DNA of 14,867 nucleotides from positions 1 to 14,867 of the forward strand of contig JAIXUR010000247.1 of NCBI GenBank assembly GCA_027483425.1, in the 5' to 3' direction. Origin of the DNA: Cyanobacteriota bacterium (lineage in GTDB: Bacteria > Cyanobacteriota > Cyanobacteriia > Phormidesmidales > Phormidesmidaceae). The notes under the pieces are model-generated. The model ran no database searches and was not told where the DNA came from. It saw nothing but the letters and a program-made list of their open reading frames with translations. Shown here one piece after another: positions 1 through 7,026 of the stretch. Positions within the stretch are counted from its first letter, which is position 1. Each line of letters starts with the position of its first letter. The position numbers and the translations under genes are program-made.

Positions 1-108
1 CCACCAGCATCTTTAGTTTAATTACGCCCAGCTACTTACACCATCACCAGAGAGATGTTGCTTCACTAAGGGATCTGTCGAATTTATGATCCTTCATCAC
101 GCTTGGCA

Positions 109-897
109 CTATGGGGTAATGATGTCTGCATAAACGAGTCGAGTGGCTGATCGCTGTTCGAACAGCAAGTATTCTTCCATCACACTCCAGAGAAAAGCTC
201 TCAGGGTTTTGCGGCGGGCCTCTGGAGGAATAGTGTACTCAAATGGAGAATCACAGGGCTTGAGTTTAGCCAGGTGGTTTTCACAGCCACAACCATGTTC
301 AATAAAATATCCATAGCGACTTGATACACTATCGATTAACCGTCTTAGCATCGAAACATAGCCCCCATGCAAGATTGCATCAAACTGTCGTGCTACTGAT
401 AAATCCTGTTCACTGAAGCGGAATGATCGCACTTCAAATAGGTTTTCCCGCTGGAGGGGGTGCAAAAACGTCCAATAAAAAGTTGACGGAACATCATAGC
501 CCAGCTCTTCAAAAAGATCGCTCACTACGTTTACTAGGGCAACACTCTCCGATTGCTGGGCTGCACGGGACTGAACCTGCTGACGAATTTGCTGCAAATC
601 AGGATAGTGCGCCGGAAGAAAGGCTTCACCATAATGAGAGACAGATTCCCAAGCGAGCTTCCCGTTCCCTTCCCGATAGGCGACTTGCAGATGGGCCGTA
701 TCAGGGCGTTCCAAAAATAGGATGTGACCCTCTTGATTTTTGGCTAAAAACACCTGCGCCATTGCCGTGTAAACAAGAGGCTCGGTCATCCAGGTTCCTG
801 CTGCAATGCGCTGCCAGCTCTCTGGCATAGACTCCAGCATAACCGCTGGTTCTCCCGCAATTGCTGTCAATACCGAAGCCGTTAGCGTTGCTGACAT
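109..897 (-). CDS. Hypothetical protein, 262 aa, with a Cys/His cluster
   Basis: I do not recognise this family. The ATG at 897 is preceded by AGGAGA seven bases upstream, so the start is well supported. The protein looks soluble, with no signal peptide or obvious membrane span. The C-terminal third has a compact cluster, Cys203, Cys205, His208 and Cys215 (HGCGCENH then KPC), which could bind a metal. The second half is rich in aromatic and charged residues. It is separated from the upstream kinase-like gene by 343 bp of non-coding DNA holding a palindrome and a MITE, so it probably has its own promoter. The codon pattern and strong RBS argue for a real gene. Function is unknown, and a link to bicarbonate uptake would rest on location only. 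Confidence 0.75.
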   Translation of the reverse strand: MSATLTASVLTAIAGEPAVMLESMPESWQRIAAGTWMTEPLVYTAMAQVFLAKNQEGHILFLERPDTAHLQVAYREGNGKLAWESVSHYGEAFLPAHYPDLQQIRQQVQSRAAQQSESVALVNVVSDLFEELGYDVPSTFYWTFLHPLQRENLFEVRSFRFSEQDLSVARQFDAILHGGYVSMLRRLIDSVSSRYGYFIEHGCGCENHLAKLKPCDSPFEYTIPPEARRKTLRAFLWSVMEEYLLFEQRSATRLVYADIITP

Positions 898-980
898 AAA
901 GCAATCTCCTATTTTATGTGTTGAGGAAGCTCAAGCAAAGTGGCAGTCTCTTTCTGGAATCAGTATTCGAGGTCCTTCTG

Positions 981-1026
981 AGGCTATCTTGTGCTTGGCC
1001 AGAGCGGCAAAAGCACAAGATAGCCT
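981..1026. repeat. 16-bp perfect inverted repeat upstream of the hypothetical gene
   Basis: AGGCTATCTTGTGCTT at 981-996 is matched by its exact reverse complement at 1011-1026, with a 14-base spacer. It lies 84 bp upstream of the start codon at 897. On neither strand does a T-run follow, so it does not look like an intrinsic terminator. It could be a leader hairpin, a protein-binding palindrome or the relic of a small mobile repeat. Confidence 0.7.
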
Positions 1027-1061
1027 TGAGTATAAATGCCATTCGTGATTGATGGGCGTAA

Positions 1062-1190
1062 GAGGGTGTTTGAAAAGGGTTGTCCCAGGTATAGTTTGCC
1101 ACCAAGAGATAGCAAAACGCTGATTTTTGAGGATATTAGCCTACGACCTAGGTATAACCTGAGACGCTCTTTGACTTTTCAAACACCCTC
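1062..1190. mobile_element. 129-bp MITE-like element with 16-bp perfect terminal inverted repeats
   Basis: The ends are GAGGGTGTTTGAAAAG (1062-1077) and its exact reverse complement (1175-1190). The element is flanked on both sides by TAA (1059-1061 and 1191-1193), consistent with a 3-bp target-site duplication. No open frame of coding length lies inside. The size, perfect ends and TNA-type duplication fit a non-autonomous element mobilised by an IS5-family transposase. That family assignment is inference from end sequence and duplication length. A similar end occurs at 12659. Confidence 0.8.
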
Positions 1191-1240
1191 TAACCCAGAT
1201 TCGCCCAGGCAGTTTAGTTCTGTTGATTGAGCTGCCCAGC

Positions 1241-1897
1241 TTATCTGTGTCCGCTGAATCGAGGCGTAAGGCGACGAAAGAGTCGGTACCCAGCCCGCAC
1301 CCAGTCCAGCAAAAAATAGGGTAGGCGCAGACGTAGGGGTAGAAAGATAGGGCGATAAACCCACCAGTAGGCCCGTTTCACATCCTGCCAGGCTTGACAG
1401 GGGGTCGCATTTAAGAAATCAGAGACATCGACCACCACCCCACGCCCTCCACTCTGCATGACGTTGCGCCCATGGACATCATGGGGAAATAACCCCCGCT
1501 GCTCCACGTAGGCCAAGGCGGCGTCAATATCTCGAATCACCTGGGGCGGAATGGCAATGCCCCGGTGCAGACAGTCGTACAAGGTCACCCCAGACAATCG
1601 CTTCATCACTAAAAAATTGGTCCCGCTGACGTAGCATCGCGAGAAGGCCGGATGGTCTCCCAGCCGTCGGTAGACCTCGACTTCGTCCTCTAGCCCTGGT
1701 CTACCGGGCGCATAGACCTTGACGACCTGGTCAGGATAGTCGGGATGGGCGAAAACAGCGGCGTAGTTACCGGCTCCCAAACAGGTCCAGGGGGAGGGCA
1801 CCCGATGAACCACCACGGGATTGTGAGGATCGATGCTCTCCAGTTGCAGGGCGGGCAGCAGGCCCTGGTGAATGCAATCCGTGAGGTCTGACAGCAT
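1241..1897 (-). CDS. Small protein-kinase-fold protein, 218 aa
   Basis: This looks like a minimal protein-kinase-like fold. A glycine-rich loop LGAGNYAAVF spans residues 40-49, the candidate ATP-binding lysine is Lys60 (VVKVY), and Glu72 or Glu74 could pair with it. The catalytic loop reads HDVHGRNVM (His139, Asp140, Asn145), and VDVS (Asp157) stands where DFG is expected. The key catalytic residues are therefore present, although the protein is shorter than a typical Ser/Thr kinase domain and lacks a recognisable C-lobe substrate region. After residue 175 comes a tail rich in Trp, Tyr, Phe, Leu and Arg that could associate with membrane. The ATG at 1897 lies 30 bp after the stop of the zinc-ribbon gene, with only a weak RBS, which suggests co-transcription with the cmp operon. 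Substrate is unknown, and it could phosphorylate a small molecule rather than protein. Confidence 0.8.
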   Translation of the reverse strand: MLSDLTDCIHQGLLPALQLESIDPHNPVVVHRVPSPWTCLGAGNYAAVFAHPDYPDQVVKVYAPGRPGLEDEVEVYRRLGDHPAFSRCYVSGTNFLVMKRLSGVTLYDCLHRGIAIPPQVIRDIDAALAYVEQRGLFPHDVHGRNVMQSGGRGVVVDVSDFLNATPCQAWQDVKRAYWWVYRPIFLPLRLRLPYFLLDWVRAGYRLFRRLTPRFSGHR

Positions 1898-1927
1898 GGT
1901 TAACCCGGTGAGAGAAACGGTTGGCGG

Positions 1928-2794
1928 CTAGGGATTGCAGTAGGGGCATTGGCTGGGCGCAGCGGTTAAGGGGGCATCGGGCACCGGGCGACTCTGCTGA
2001 AACTGGCAGCGCTGGCACCGGTGCCGCACCGAGAGGGTGAGCAGGGTGGGGGTGCCACAATCACCACAGGGTAGCCCTGGAAACCGCTGCACCTCGCTAA
2101 AGCCAGGGCAGCCGCAGGCTGGGCAGGTTTGCTGAACCACCTGAACCAGCTGCTCAGTGGCCTGGGCAATGACCGCCATCCGGGTGGGGTTGTAGAGCGC
2201 TCGCATGTCTGTCTCGATCCGAGCCGTGTGGTCGGGAGCGAGGGCGAGGGCCTGGTTGACGGCGGCGATCAGCCCGTCGGGGGTGGTGATGCCCTTGGCG
2301 ATGAAGGGGTCGGCACCTGGGTCTCCCACCGCCTTAACCACGACTCCGTGGCTGGGAAAATTGAGGGTTTTGACAAAGGCCAGGGCTTCCTCCAGGCTGT
2401 GGATGCTCTGGCTGCGGTAGTTGGTGTCGGTGGAAAGAATCTGCCCCACAATTTCGAGCTGATGCTGGCGATCGAGCAGCAGCACCAGTTCGCGATCGCA
2501 GGGCAGAAAGGGGATCTGCGGGTGCGGCCCAAAGCTGCCTTCGCTGGCAATGGCCAGGGTTTCCCCGGTGTGCCGGAGGGCGGCGGCGGCTTTGAGTCGA
2601 GCGGTGGTGAGCTGATCGGAGGGTCGCTTGATCTCACCGCTAAAGGTACCGAAGGCATCGGTGTCCAGCCCCGAGGGCACCACCACCTTAAGACCCAAGC
2701 GACCCTCCAGAACCGGTGCGATCGCCTGCTCTTTGCGATGCATGGTAGCGAGTACCGCCACCCGTCCGGCAAATAGGTCGCTGGGGTTAGTCAT
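1928..2794 (-). CDS. DUF6671-like protein with C-terminal zinc ribbons, 288 aa
   Basis: The N-terminal two thirds (residues 8-215) resemble the DUF6671 proteins as I remember them: ATMHRKEQAIAP near the start, LDTDAFGTFSGE around 43-54, and TTARLKAAAAL at 63-73. The last 65 residues carry four CxxC pairs (Cys224/227, 243/246, 260/263, 283/286), enough for two zinc-ribbon sites. No biochemical role is established that I know of. The start lies 17 bp after the cmpD stop, inside a 13-bp tandem duplication, so it is almost certainly read from the cmp transcript. No clear Shine-Dalgarno sequence precedes the ATG, which suggests translational coupling to cmpD. The protein appears cytoplasmic. The family name is moderately certain and the function unknown. 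Confidence 0.82.
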   Translation of the reverse strand: MTNPSDLFAGRVAVLATMHRKEQAIAPVLEGRLGLKVVVPSGLDTDAFGTFSGEIKRPSDQLTTARLKAAAALRHTGETLAIASEGSFGPHPQIPFLPCDRELVLLLDRQHQLEIVGQILSTDTNYRSQSIHSLEEALAFVKTLNFPSHGVVVKAVGDPGADPFIAKGITTPDGLIAAVNQALALAPDHTARIETDMRALYNPTRMAVIAQATEQLVQVVQQTCPACGCPGFSEVQRFPGLPCGDCGTPTLLTLSVRHRCQRCQFQQSRPVPDAPLTAAPSQCPYCNP

Positions 2795-2817
2795 GGGGCT
2801 AGGGCATGGGGCTAGGG
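2792..2817. repeat. 13-bp perfect tandem duplication at the cmpD stop / downstream start
   Basis: CATGGGGCTAGGG occurs twice head to tail (2792-2804 and 2805-2817). On the minus strand each unit carries a CTAG followed by an ATG. The first-read unit holds the cmpD stop codon (TAG at 2814-2812) and an extra ATG at 2807. The second holds the start codon used by the next gene (2794). The 13-base unit puts the two ATGs out of frame with each other. Confidence 0.85.
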
Positions 2818-3684
2818 TGCGTCGTCGTCGTGGGCAAAGCGGTTGTAGAGAAAGTCGAGGGCGTGGTTGCGCAGACGGTAGTACTGGGGGTCTTCCATAA
2901 TCTGGTCGCGATCGCGGGGCCGCTCAAAGGGAATATTCATCACCTCGCCAATGCTGGCGGCGGGGCCATTGGTCATCATCACCAGGCGATCGGCCAAAAA
3001 CAGCGCTTCGTCAATGTCGTGGGTGATCATCAACACGGTGCAGCGGTGGTCACTCCAGATTTTCAGCAGCTCTTCCTGGAGCTCTTCTTTGGTGATCGCA
3101 TCCAGCGCCCCAAAGGGCTCGTCTAGAATCAACACCTCGGGACGAATCGCCAGGGCTCGGGCAATGGATACCCGCTGCCGCATACCGCCAGAAATCTGAT
3201 CGGGCTTTTTATCCGCCGCCTCCGTTAGCCCCACCATGGCCAAATGCTCCCGCACGATCGCCCGCTTTTGGGCCTCGGGCTTGGAGGGCCACACCGATTT
3301 TACCGCCAGATAGACATTCTCAAACACCGTGCGCCAGGGCAGCAGGGCATAGCTTTGGAACACCACCATGCGATCGGGGCCGGGTTTTAGAATCGGCTCC
3401 CCCTTGAGGGTGACCGAGCCCCCCGTCGCCTGCTGAAAGCCCGACACCAGGCTGAGCAGGGTCGACTTACCACAGCCGGAGTGACCAATCAAGCAGACAA
3501 ACTCCCCCTGGCGAACGGTCAAATTCACGTTCTCCAGCACCGGGTAGATGCCCTTAGAGGTGGGAAACCCCTTAGAGACCTGGTCGAACACCAGAAAGTT
3601 CTGGTCAGAAACGCTCTGGGAAGAATGACTTAATTCAGGAGCCTCGGGCTGGCGAGCTTTGACTTGGATGGGAGTCGGTTGCAT
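2812..3684 (-). CDS. cmpD: Bicarbonate ABC transporter ATP-binding protein CmpD
   Basis: This is the second ATPase subunit of the BCT1 bicarbonate importer, a stand-alone nucleotide-binding domain of 290 residues. Visible motifs are Walker A GHSGCGKST (67-75), the Q-loop at Gln110, signature ISGGM (164-168), Walker B VLILDEP (184-190) and the switch histidine His222. The N-terminal 28 residues form an unconserved extension. The ATG at 3684 has AAGGAT seven bases upstream. It pairs functionally with the ATPase domain of CmpC and with CmpB. The order cmpA-B-C-D and the CmpA-type binding protein separate it from the paralogous nitrate transporter subunit NrtD. From this protein alone that distinction would be uncertain. 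A 155-bp gap containing short A/T-rich repeats separates it from cmpC. Confidence 0.93.
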   Translation of the reverse strand: MQPTPIQVKARQPEAPELSHSSQSVSDQNFLVFDQVSKGFPTSKGIYPVLENVNLTVRQGEFVCLIGHSGCGKSTLLSLVSGFQQATGGSVTLKGEPILKPGPDRMVVFQSYALLPWRTVFENVYLAVKSVWPSKPEAQKRAIVREHLAMVGLTEAADKKPDQISGGMRQRVSIARALAIRPEVLILDEPFGALDAITKEELQEELLKIWSDHRCTVLMITHDIDEALFLADRLVMMTNGPAASIGEVMNIPFERPRDRDQIMEDPQYYRLRNHALDFLYNRFAHDDDAP

Positions 3685-3777
3685 GACGGAAATCCTTGAG
3701 GATGAAGGGGTGATGAAAAGGGGGAAGGGTGAGGAGGGGAGGGGAGGGTGAGTTTTGGGTGTCGATGGAACCGTGAA

Positions 3778-3826
3778 GTTGAAAATTCAAAATTCAAAGT
3801 TCAAAATCCAAAATCTAAAACCCAAA
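3778..3826. repeat. Degenerate short tandem repeat (CAAAATTC / CAAAATCC type)
   Basis: A run of about six degenerate 7-8-base units of the form TCAAAATTC, CCAAAATC and CTAAAACCC lies in the cmpC-cmpD gap. Such A-rich heptamer-like tandem repeats are common between genes in cyanobacteria. A related run lies between cmpA and cmpB. Nothing coding is seen here. The rest of the gap (3685-3777) is purine-rich on the plus strand without a recognisable signal. Confidence 0.65.
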
Positions 3827-3839
3827 ACGTTCCTCTCCC

Positions 3840-5846
3840 CTAGGCGGCGACCGTCACCGCTGGCCGGTCGAGCAGCACATCGGCGATGGTGATATCGCGC
3901 TTGATGGCGAGGCTGTTGAGGTAGCCAATCGGGTCTTCGGCATCGAAGTCGGTGCCGTCGAAGAGGTGAATGCTGCCTCGGGTAAATTTGGCGTCGAGTA
4001 GACCCAGTTCGCGGGCGGCGGTGCTGTAGACGTCGACCCGCACAATGCGCTCTAGAATTTCGAGCCAGTTGCGAGGGAAAGGGACGTCGCCCCAGCGGGC
4101 CAGCTGAGTCATGTGCCAGAGGTGCTCAGTCCGGCTCGGGCGGTTGGCCCCGTTGCCGAAGAACAGGTGGTGGGCGTACTCCCGCATGGGCTGATTGAGT
4201 TCGCAAACCTTGCTGTTGGGGTTGCCCAGGTGAATGTACTCCATGGGGGTGCCCAGGTAGGGCCGCTGGGAGAGGATTTGGCGAATTTCCTCCTCGTTGT
4301 CGGGGTCGGCGCAGTAGCGACAGGCATCCAGCAGAGCTTTGGTCAACGCCACGTGGGTGTTGGGGTAGGCACTGGCCCAGTCTTCGCGCAGGCCCAGAAC
4401 CTTGCCGGGGTGGCCATCGTAGATTTCGCGATCGGTGGCGATGGTAAAGCCCGATTCATCCATGGCGGCCCGCAGGTTCCAGGGTTCGCCGACGCAGAAG
4501 CCATCGATGGTGTCGGCCTTGAGGTCCACCACCATCTGGGCCGGGGGAATGGTTTGCAGCGCCAGATCGAGGTCGGGGTCGATGCCGCCCGAGGCCAGCC
4601 AGTAGCGCAGCAACAGGTTGTGCATCGAGGAGGGGTGCACCATGCCCATGCGGTGCTGGGTGTCAGGCGTGGCATGGAGCATCTCCTTAAAGCTCTCCAG
4701 GCTGTGAATGCCCTGGTCGTAGAACCGACGGGAGAGGGTGATGGCATTGCCGTTGCGGGTCATGGTCAGGGCGGTGACCACGGGGATATTCTGGTTTTTG
4801 TGGCCCCCGAGGGAAAACCACAGGGGCATACCCGAGGGCATTTGGGCGGCATCTAAATAGCCCCCGGCGATACCATCGACAATGCCGCGCCAGCTGGTTT
4901 CGCGCACCAGGTTGACTTCGTCCAGGCCGTGCTTGGTAAAGAAGCCTTTTTCCTTCGCGATCGCCACCGGGGCACAGGCGGTCAAGGGCACAAAGCCAAT
5001 CTCGAGGTTCACCTTCTCCAGGCCATGGCGGGCCACGGCCACGGTTTTACGCGCCCGCATTTTCTTAATCCGCTTCTGCTGGTTGAGGAAGTAAATAATT
5101 TCGCTGCGCAGGCTGTAGTAGCTGGGGTGCTCGACCACCTCCATCCGCTGGCGGGGGCGGGGAATATCCACGTCGAGAATGCTGCCAATTTCAGCCCCAG
5201 GCCCATTGGTCATCATGACGATGCGATCGCTCAGCAGCACCGCCTCATCCACATCGTGGGTCACCATCACGGCGGTGACGTTGTTTTCGTCGCAAATGCG
5301 CATCAGCTGGGTTTGCAGATTGCCTCGGGTTAGGGCATCCAGGGCCCCAAAGGGCTCATCCAGCAACAGCACCTTAGGCCGAATCGCCAGAGCCCGAGCG
5401 ATCGCCACCCGCTGCTTCATGCCACCCGAAAGCTGGCCCGGCATTTTGTCGGCGGCATGCTGAAGGCCTACCAGGTTAATGTGCTCTTCCACAATGCCCC
5501 GGCGATCGCCCTTGGGCTGGTCACCGTAGACCGAGTTCACCGCCAGGGCAATGTTTTCTCGCACCGTGCGCCAGGGCAGCAGGGAATAGTTTTGGAACAC
5601 CACCATGCGATCGGGGCCGGGTTCCTTAATCTGCTTCCCCTCCAGGGTAATCACCCCAGAACTCGGTAAGGTTAACCCGGCAATCATGTTCAGCAGGGTA
5701 GATTTGCCACAGCCCGAGTGACCAATAAACGAGACAAACTCTCCGGTTTTAATGGTCAGATCAATGCCCTTGAGGGCAATATATTCACCGCCGTCGGCCA
5801 GGGGAAAAATCTTATCGACCTGGTCGGCTGCCACTAATAGACTCAT
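3840..5846 (-). CDS. cmpC: Bicarbonate ABC transporter CmpC: ATPase fused to a CmpA/NrtA-like domain
   Basis: This two-domain subunit of BCT1 has 668 residues, matching the usual length for CmpC. Residues 1-255 are an ABC ATPase: Walker A GHSGCGKST (42-50), signature LSGGM (139-143), Walker B VLLLDEP (159-165) and His197. After a basic linker (about 258-275), residues 281-668 form a substrate-binding-protein-like domain on the cytoplasmic side, with LEIGFVPLTACAPVAIA at its start and repeated similarity to CmpA. In the nitrate paralogue NrtC this domain is regulatory, and a similar role here is inference. Its pocket carries Trp319, His409 and Lys482, which resemble the nitrate-type residues of NrtA rather than those of CmpA. 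ATG 5846 has GAGG eight bases upstream. The gene starts 38 bp after cmpB. Confidence 0.93.
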   Translation of the reverse strand: MSLLVAADQVDKIFPLADGGEYIALKGIDLTIKTGEFVSFIGHSGCGKSTLLNMIAGLTLPSSGVITLEGKQIKEPGPDRMVVFQNYSLLPWRTVRENIALAVNSVYGDQPKGDRRGIVEEHINLVGLQHAADKMPGQLSGGMKQRVAIARALAIRPKVLLLDEPFGALDALTRGNLQTQLMRICDENNVTAVMVTHDVDEAVLLSDRIVMMTNGPGAEIGSILDVDIPRPRQRMEVVEHPSYYSLRSEIIYFLNQQKRIKKMRARKTVAVARHGLEKVNLEIGFVPLTACAPVAIAKEKGFFTKHGLDEVNLVRETSWRGIVDGIAGGYLDAAQMPSGMPLWFSLGGHKNQNIPVVTALTMTRNGNAITLSRRFYDQGIHSLESFKEMLHATPDTQHRMGMVHPSSMHNLLLRYWLASGGIDPDLDLALQTIPPAQMVVDLKADTIDGFCVGEPWNLRAAMDESGFTIATDREIYDGHPGKVLGLREDWASAYPNTHVALTKALLDACRYCADPDNEEEIRQILSQRPYLGTPMEYIHLGNPNSKVCELNQPMREYAHHLFFGNGANRPSRTEHLWHMTQLARWGDVPFPRNWLEILERIVRVDVYSTAARELGLLDAKFTRGSIHLFDGTDFDAEDPIGYLNSLAIKRDITIADVLLDRPAVTVAA

Positions 5847-5884
5847 CGGTTCATCCTCAAATTTGTTTTCAGATCAAACAATTG

Positions 5885-6736
5885 TTAATTGCGAGTCGGG
5901 GCAATTTTCATTTGCAAAAAGGCAATCAGTCGATCCAGCAGCAACCCTACCAAGCCGATATAAAACACCGCCAAAATAATTTCGCTGATGTAGTTTTGCT
6001 GGTAGGCATCCCAGATAAAGAAGCCGATGCCTACAATCCCCGACATCACAATTTCTGCGGCAATAATGGCCAGCCAGGCTAAGCCAATGGCGATGCGGAG
6101 TCCCGTAAAGATATAGGGCAGGGCCGACGGAAACAAAATGTTCAGATAATAGTCTTTGCGGGAGAGTTGCAGCACCTTAGCCACGTTGTTGTAGTCTTCA
6201 GGAATTTGCTGTACCCCTTCAATGGTGTTGATCAAAATGGGCCAGACCGCCGTAATAAAAATCACGAAGATCGCCGCCGGTTGGTTTTGTTGCAAGGCTA
6301 CCAGGGCAATGGGTACCCAGGCCAGGGGCGCCACCATCCGCAAAAACTGGAAAATGGGGTAGGTCGCCTTGTTAAACCAGGGGTTGGTACCAACAAAAAC
6401 TCCCACCGAAATACCCACCACAGCAGCGGCGGTGTAGCCCTGAGCCACTCGGCCCAGGCTAGCTAGGGTTTGCCAAAACAGCCCCTTGTTGAGCCCACCC
6501 AGGTCGTAAAACGGGTAAAGCATCAGTTCGCGAGTGCGGGTGTCGGTCCACAGGCTGAGGGGCCCCGGTAGCCGGGTAATACCCGACCAGGAAATCAGCT
6601 GCCACAGGGTCAAAAAGGTGGCAATGCCGATCACGGGAGGAATGATATCGCCCCCACGCTTCTGCCAAAACTGCTGAATAGACGAGATCACTGGGTTAGA
6701 ACGCGTCTGCGTCCGAGAAGGTGCCTGAGTAACCAT
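5885..6736 (-). CDS. cmpB: Bicarbonate ABC transporter permease CmpB
   Basis: This is the membrane permease of BCT1, 283 residues, in the BPD_transp_1 family. Hydrophobic segments are visible at roughly 32-50, 100-117, 130-148, 153-171, 207-232 and 253-272. The cytoplasmic coupling (EAA-like) loop falls near 183-203 (NVAKVLQLSRKDYYLNILFP). The protein would form a homodimer contacting the ATPase domains of CmpC and CmpD. ATG 6736 has only a weak AGGTAC-type ribosome site. The gene is separated from cmpA by 290 bp, unusually wide for an operon, filled with inverted repeats. Assignment to Cmp rather than Nrt follows from the adjacent CmpA. Confidence 0.93.
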   Translation of the reverse strand: MVTQAPSRTQTRSNPVISSIQQFWQKRGGDIIPPVIGIATFLTLWQLISWSGITRLPGPLSLWTDTRTRELMLYPFYDLGGLNKGLFWQTLASLGRVAQGYTAAAVVGISVGVFVGTNPWFNKATYPIFQFLRMVAPLAWVPIALVALQQNQPAAIFVIFITAVWPILINTIEGVQQIPEDYNNVAKVLQLSRKDYYLNILFPSALPYIFTGLRIAIGLAWLAIIAAEIVMSGIVGIGFFIWDAYQQNYISEIILAVFYIGLVGLLLDRLIAFLQMKIAPTRN

Positions 6737-6794
6737 AGTTTGTTGTACCTGAGTGTGTTTACTAGACCTGCCAACAGGCTGGGGAGGAAACCCA

Positions 6795-6825
6795 CCTCGA
6801 CCATTCTTCGGGGGAATGGCCGAGG
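6795..6825. repeat. Stem-loop in the cmpA-cmpB gap
   Basis: CCTCG-A-CCATTC (6795-6806) pairs with GAATGG-C-CGAGG (6814-6825), giving a 5+6 bp stem broken by one A/C mismatch, around a 7-base loop. It is one of three nested or successive inverted repeats in this gap. It lacks a U-run on the minus strand, so it fits an mRNA-stabilising or processing hairpin better than a full terminator. Confidence 0.6.
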
Positions 6826-6832
6826 CAGGCTT

Positions 6833-6918
6833 GGTTCAGAAACTAGCGAAGGGTGAATGTGGCTGCTGTTGGCGATGGATAACCACAAACCCTGCCGCTA
6901 GCTATCTCTCTCTGAACC
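6833..6918. repeat. Long-range inverted repeat in the cmpA-cmpB gap
   Basis: GGTTCAGA (6833-6840) pairs with TCTGAACC (6911-6918). Inside it CTAGCG (6843-6848) pairs with CGCTAG (6896-6901). The two arms could close a larger domain in the cmpA-cmpB intercistronic RNA. Confidence 0.5.
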
Positions 6919-6963
6919 AGGACTGGGGGGAGCGGGGGCGGAAATTTTAGATTGTGGATTTTG

Positions 6964-6995
6964 GATTTTGGAGGGTGATGGCTAACTCCAAAATC
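6964..6995. repeat. Inverted repeat just after cmpA, within heptamer-like repeats
   Basis: GATTTTGGAG (6964-6973) is exactly complementary to CTCCAAAATC (6986-6995), with a 12-base loop. The flanks (6943-7016) carry further GGATTTT / AAAATCC units of the type seen at 3778-3826. It begins 31 bases after the cmpA stop codon. Without a U-run it is at most a weak or partial transcription stop. Confidence 0.65.
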
Positions 6996-7026
6996 TACAA
7001 TCGCCAATCCAAAATCCCCCTTCTCC

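Noticed and set aside
1062..1190. Terminator or riboswitch from the 16-bp inverted ends
   Set aside because: The ends are 97 bp apart, flanked by matching TAA and lack a U-run. A mobile element explains them better.
2129..2776. Plus-strand open frame opposite the zinc-ribbon gene
   Set aside because: It is Gly- and Val-rich with low complexity, antisense to a convincing gene, and has no RBS or motif.
4113..4856. Long open frame on the plus strand opposite cmpC
   Set aside because: It is antisense to a confidently assigned gene, has Gly/Val/His-rich composition typical of a GC-rich shadow frame, and shows no domain.
6943..7016. CRISPR-like array
   Set aside because: The units are degenerate heptamer-like repeats without constant repeats, unique spacers or cas genes.
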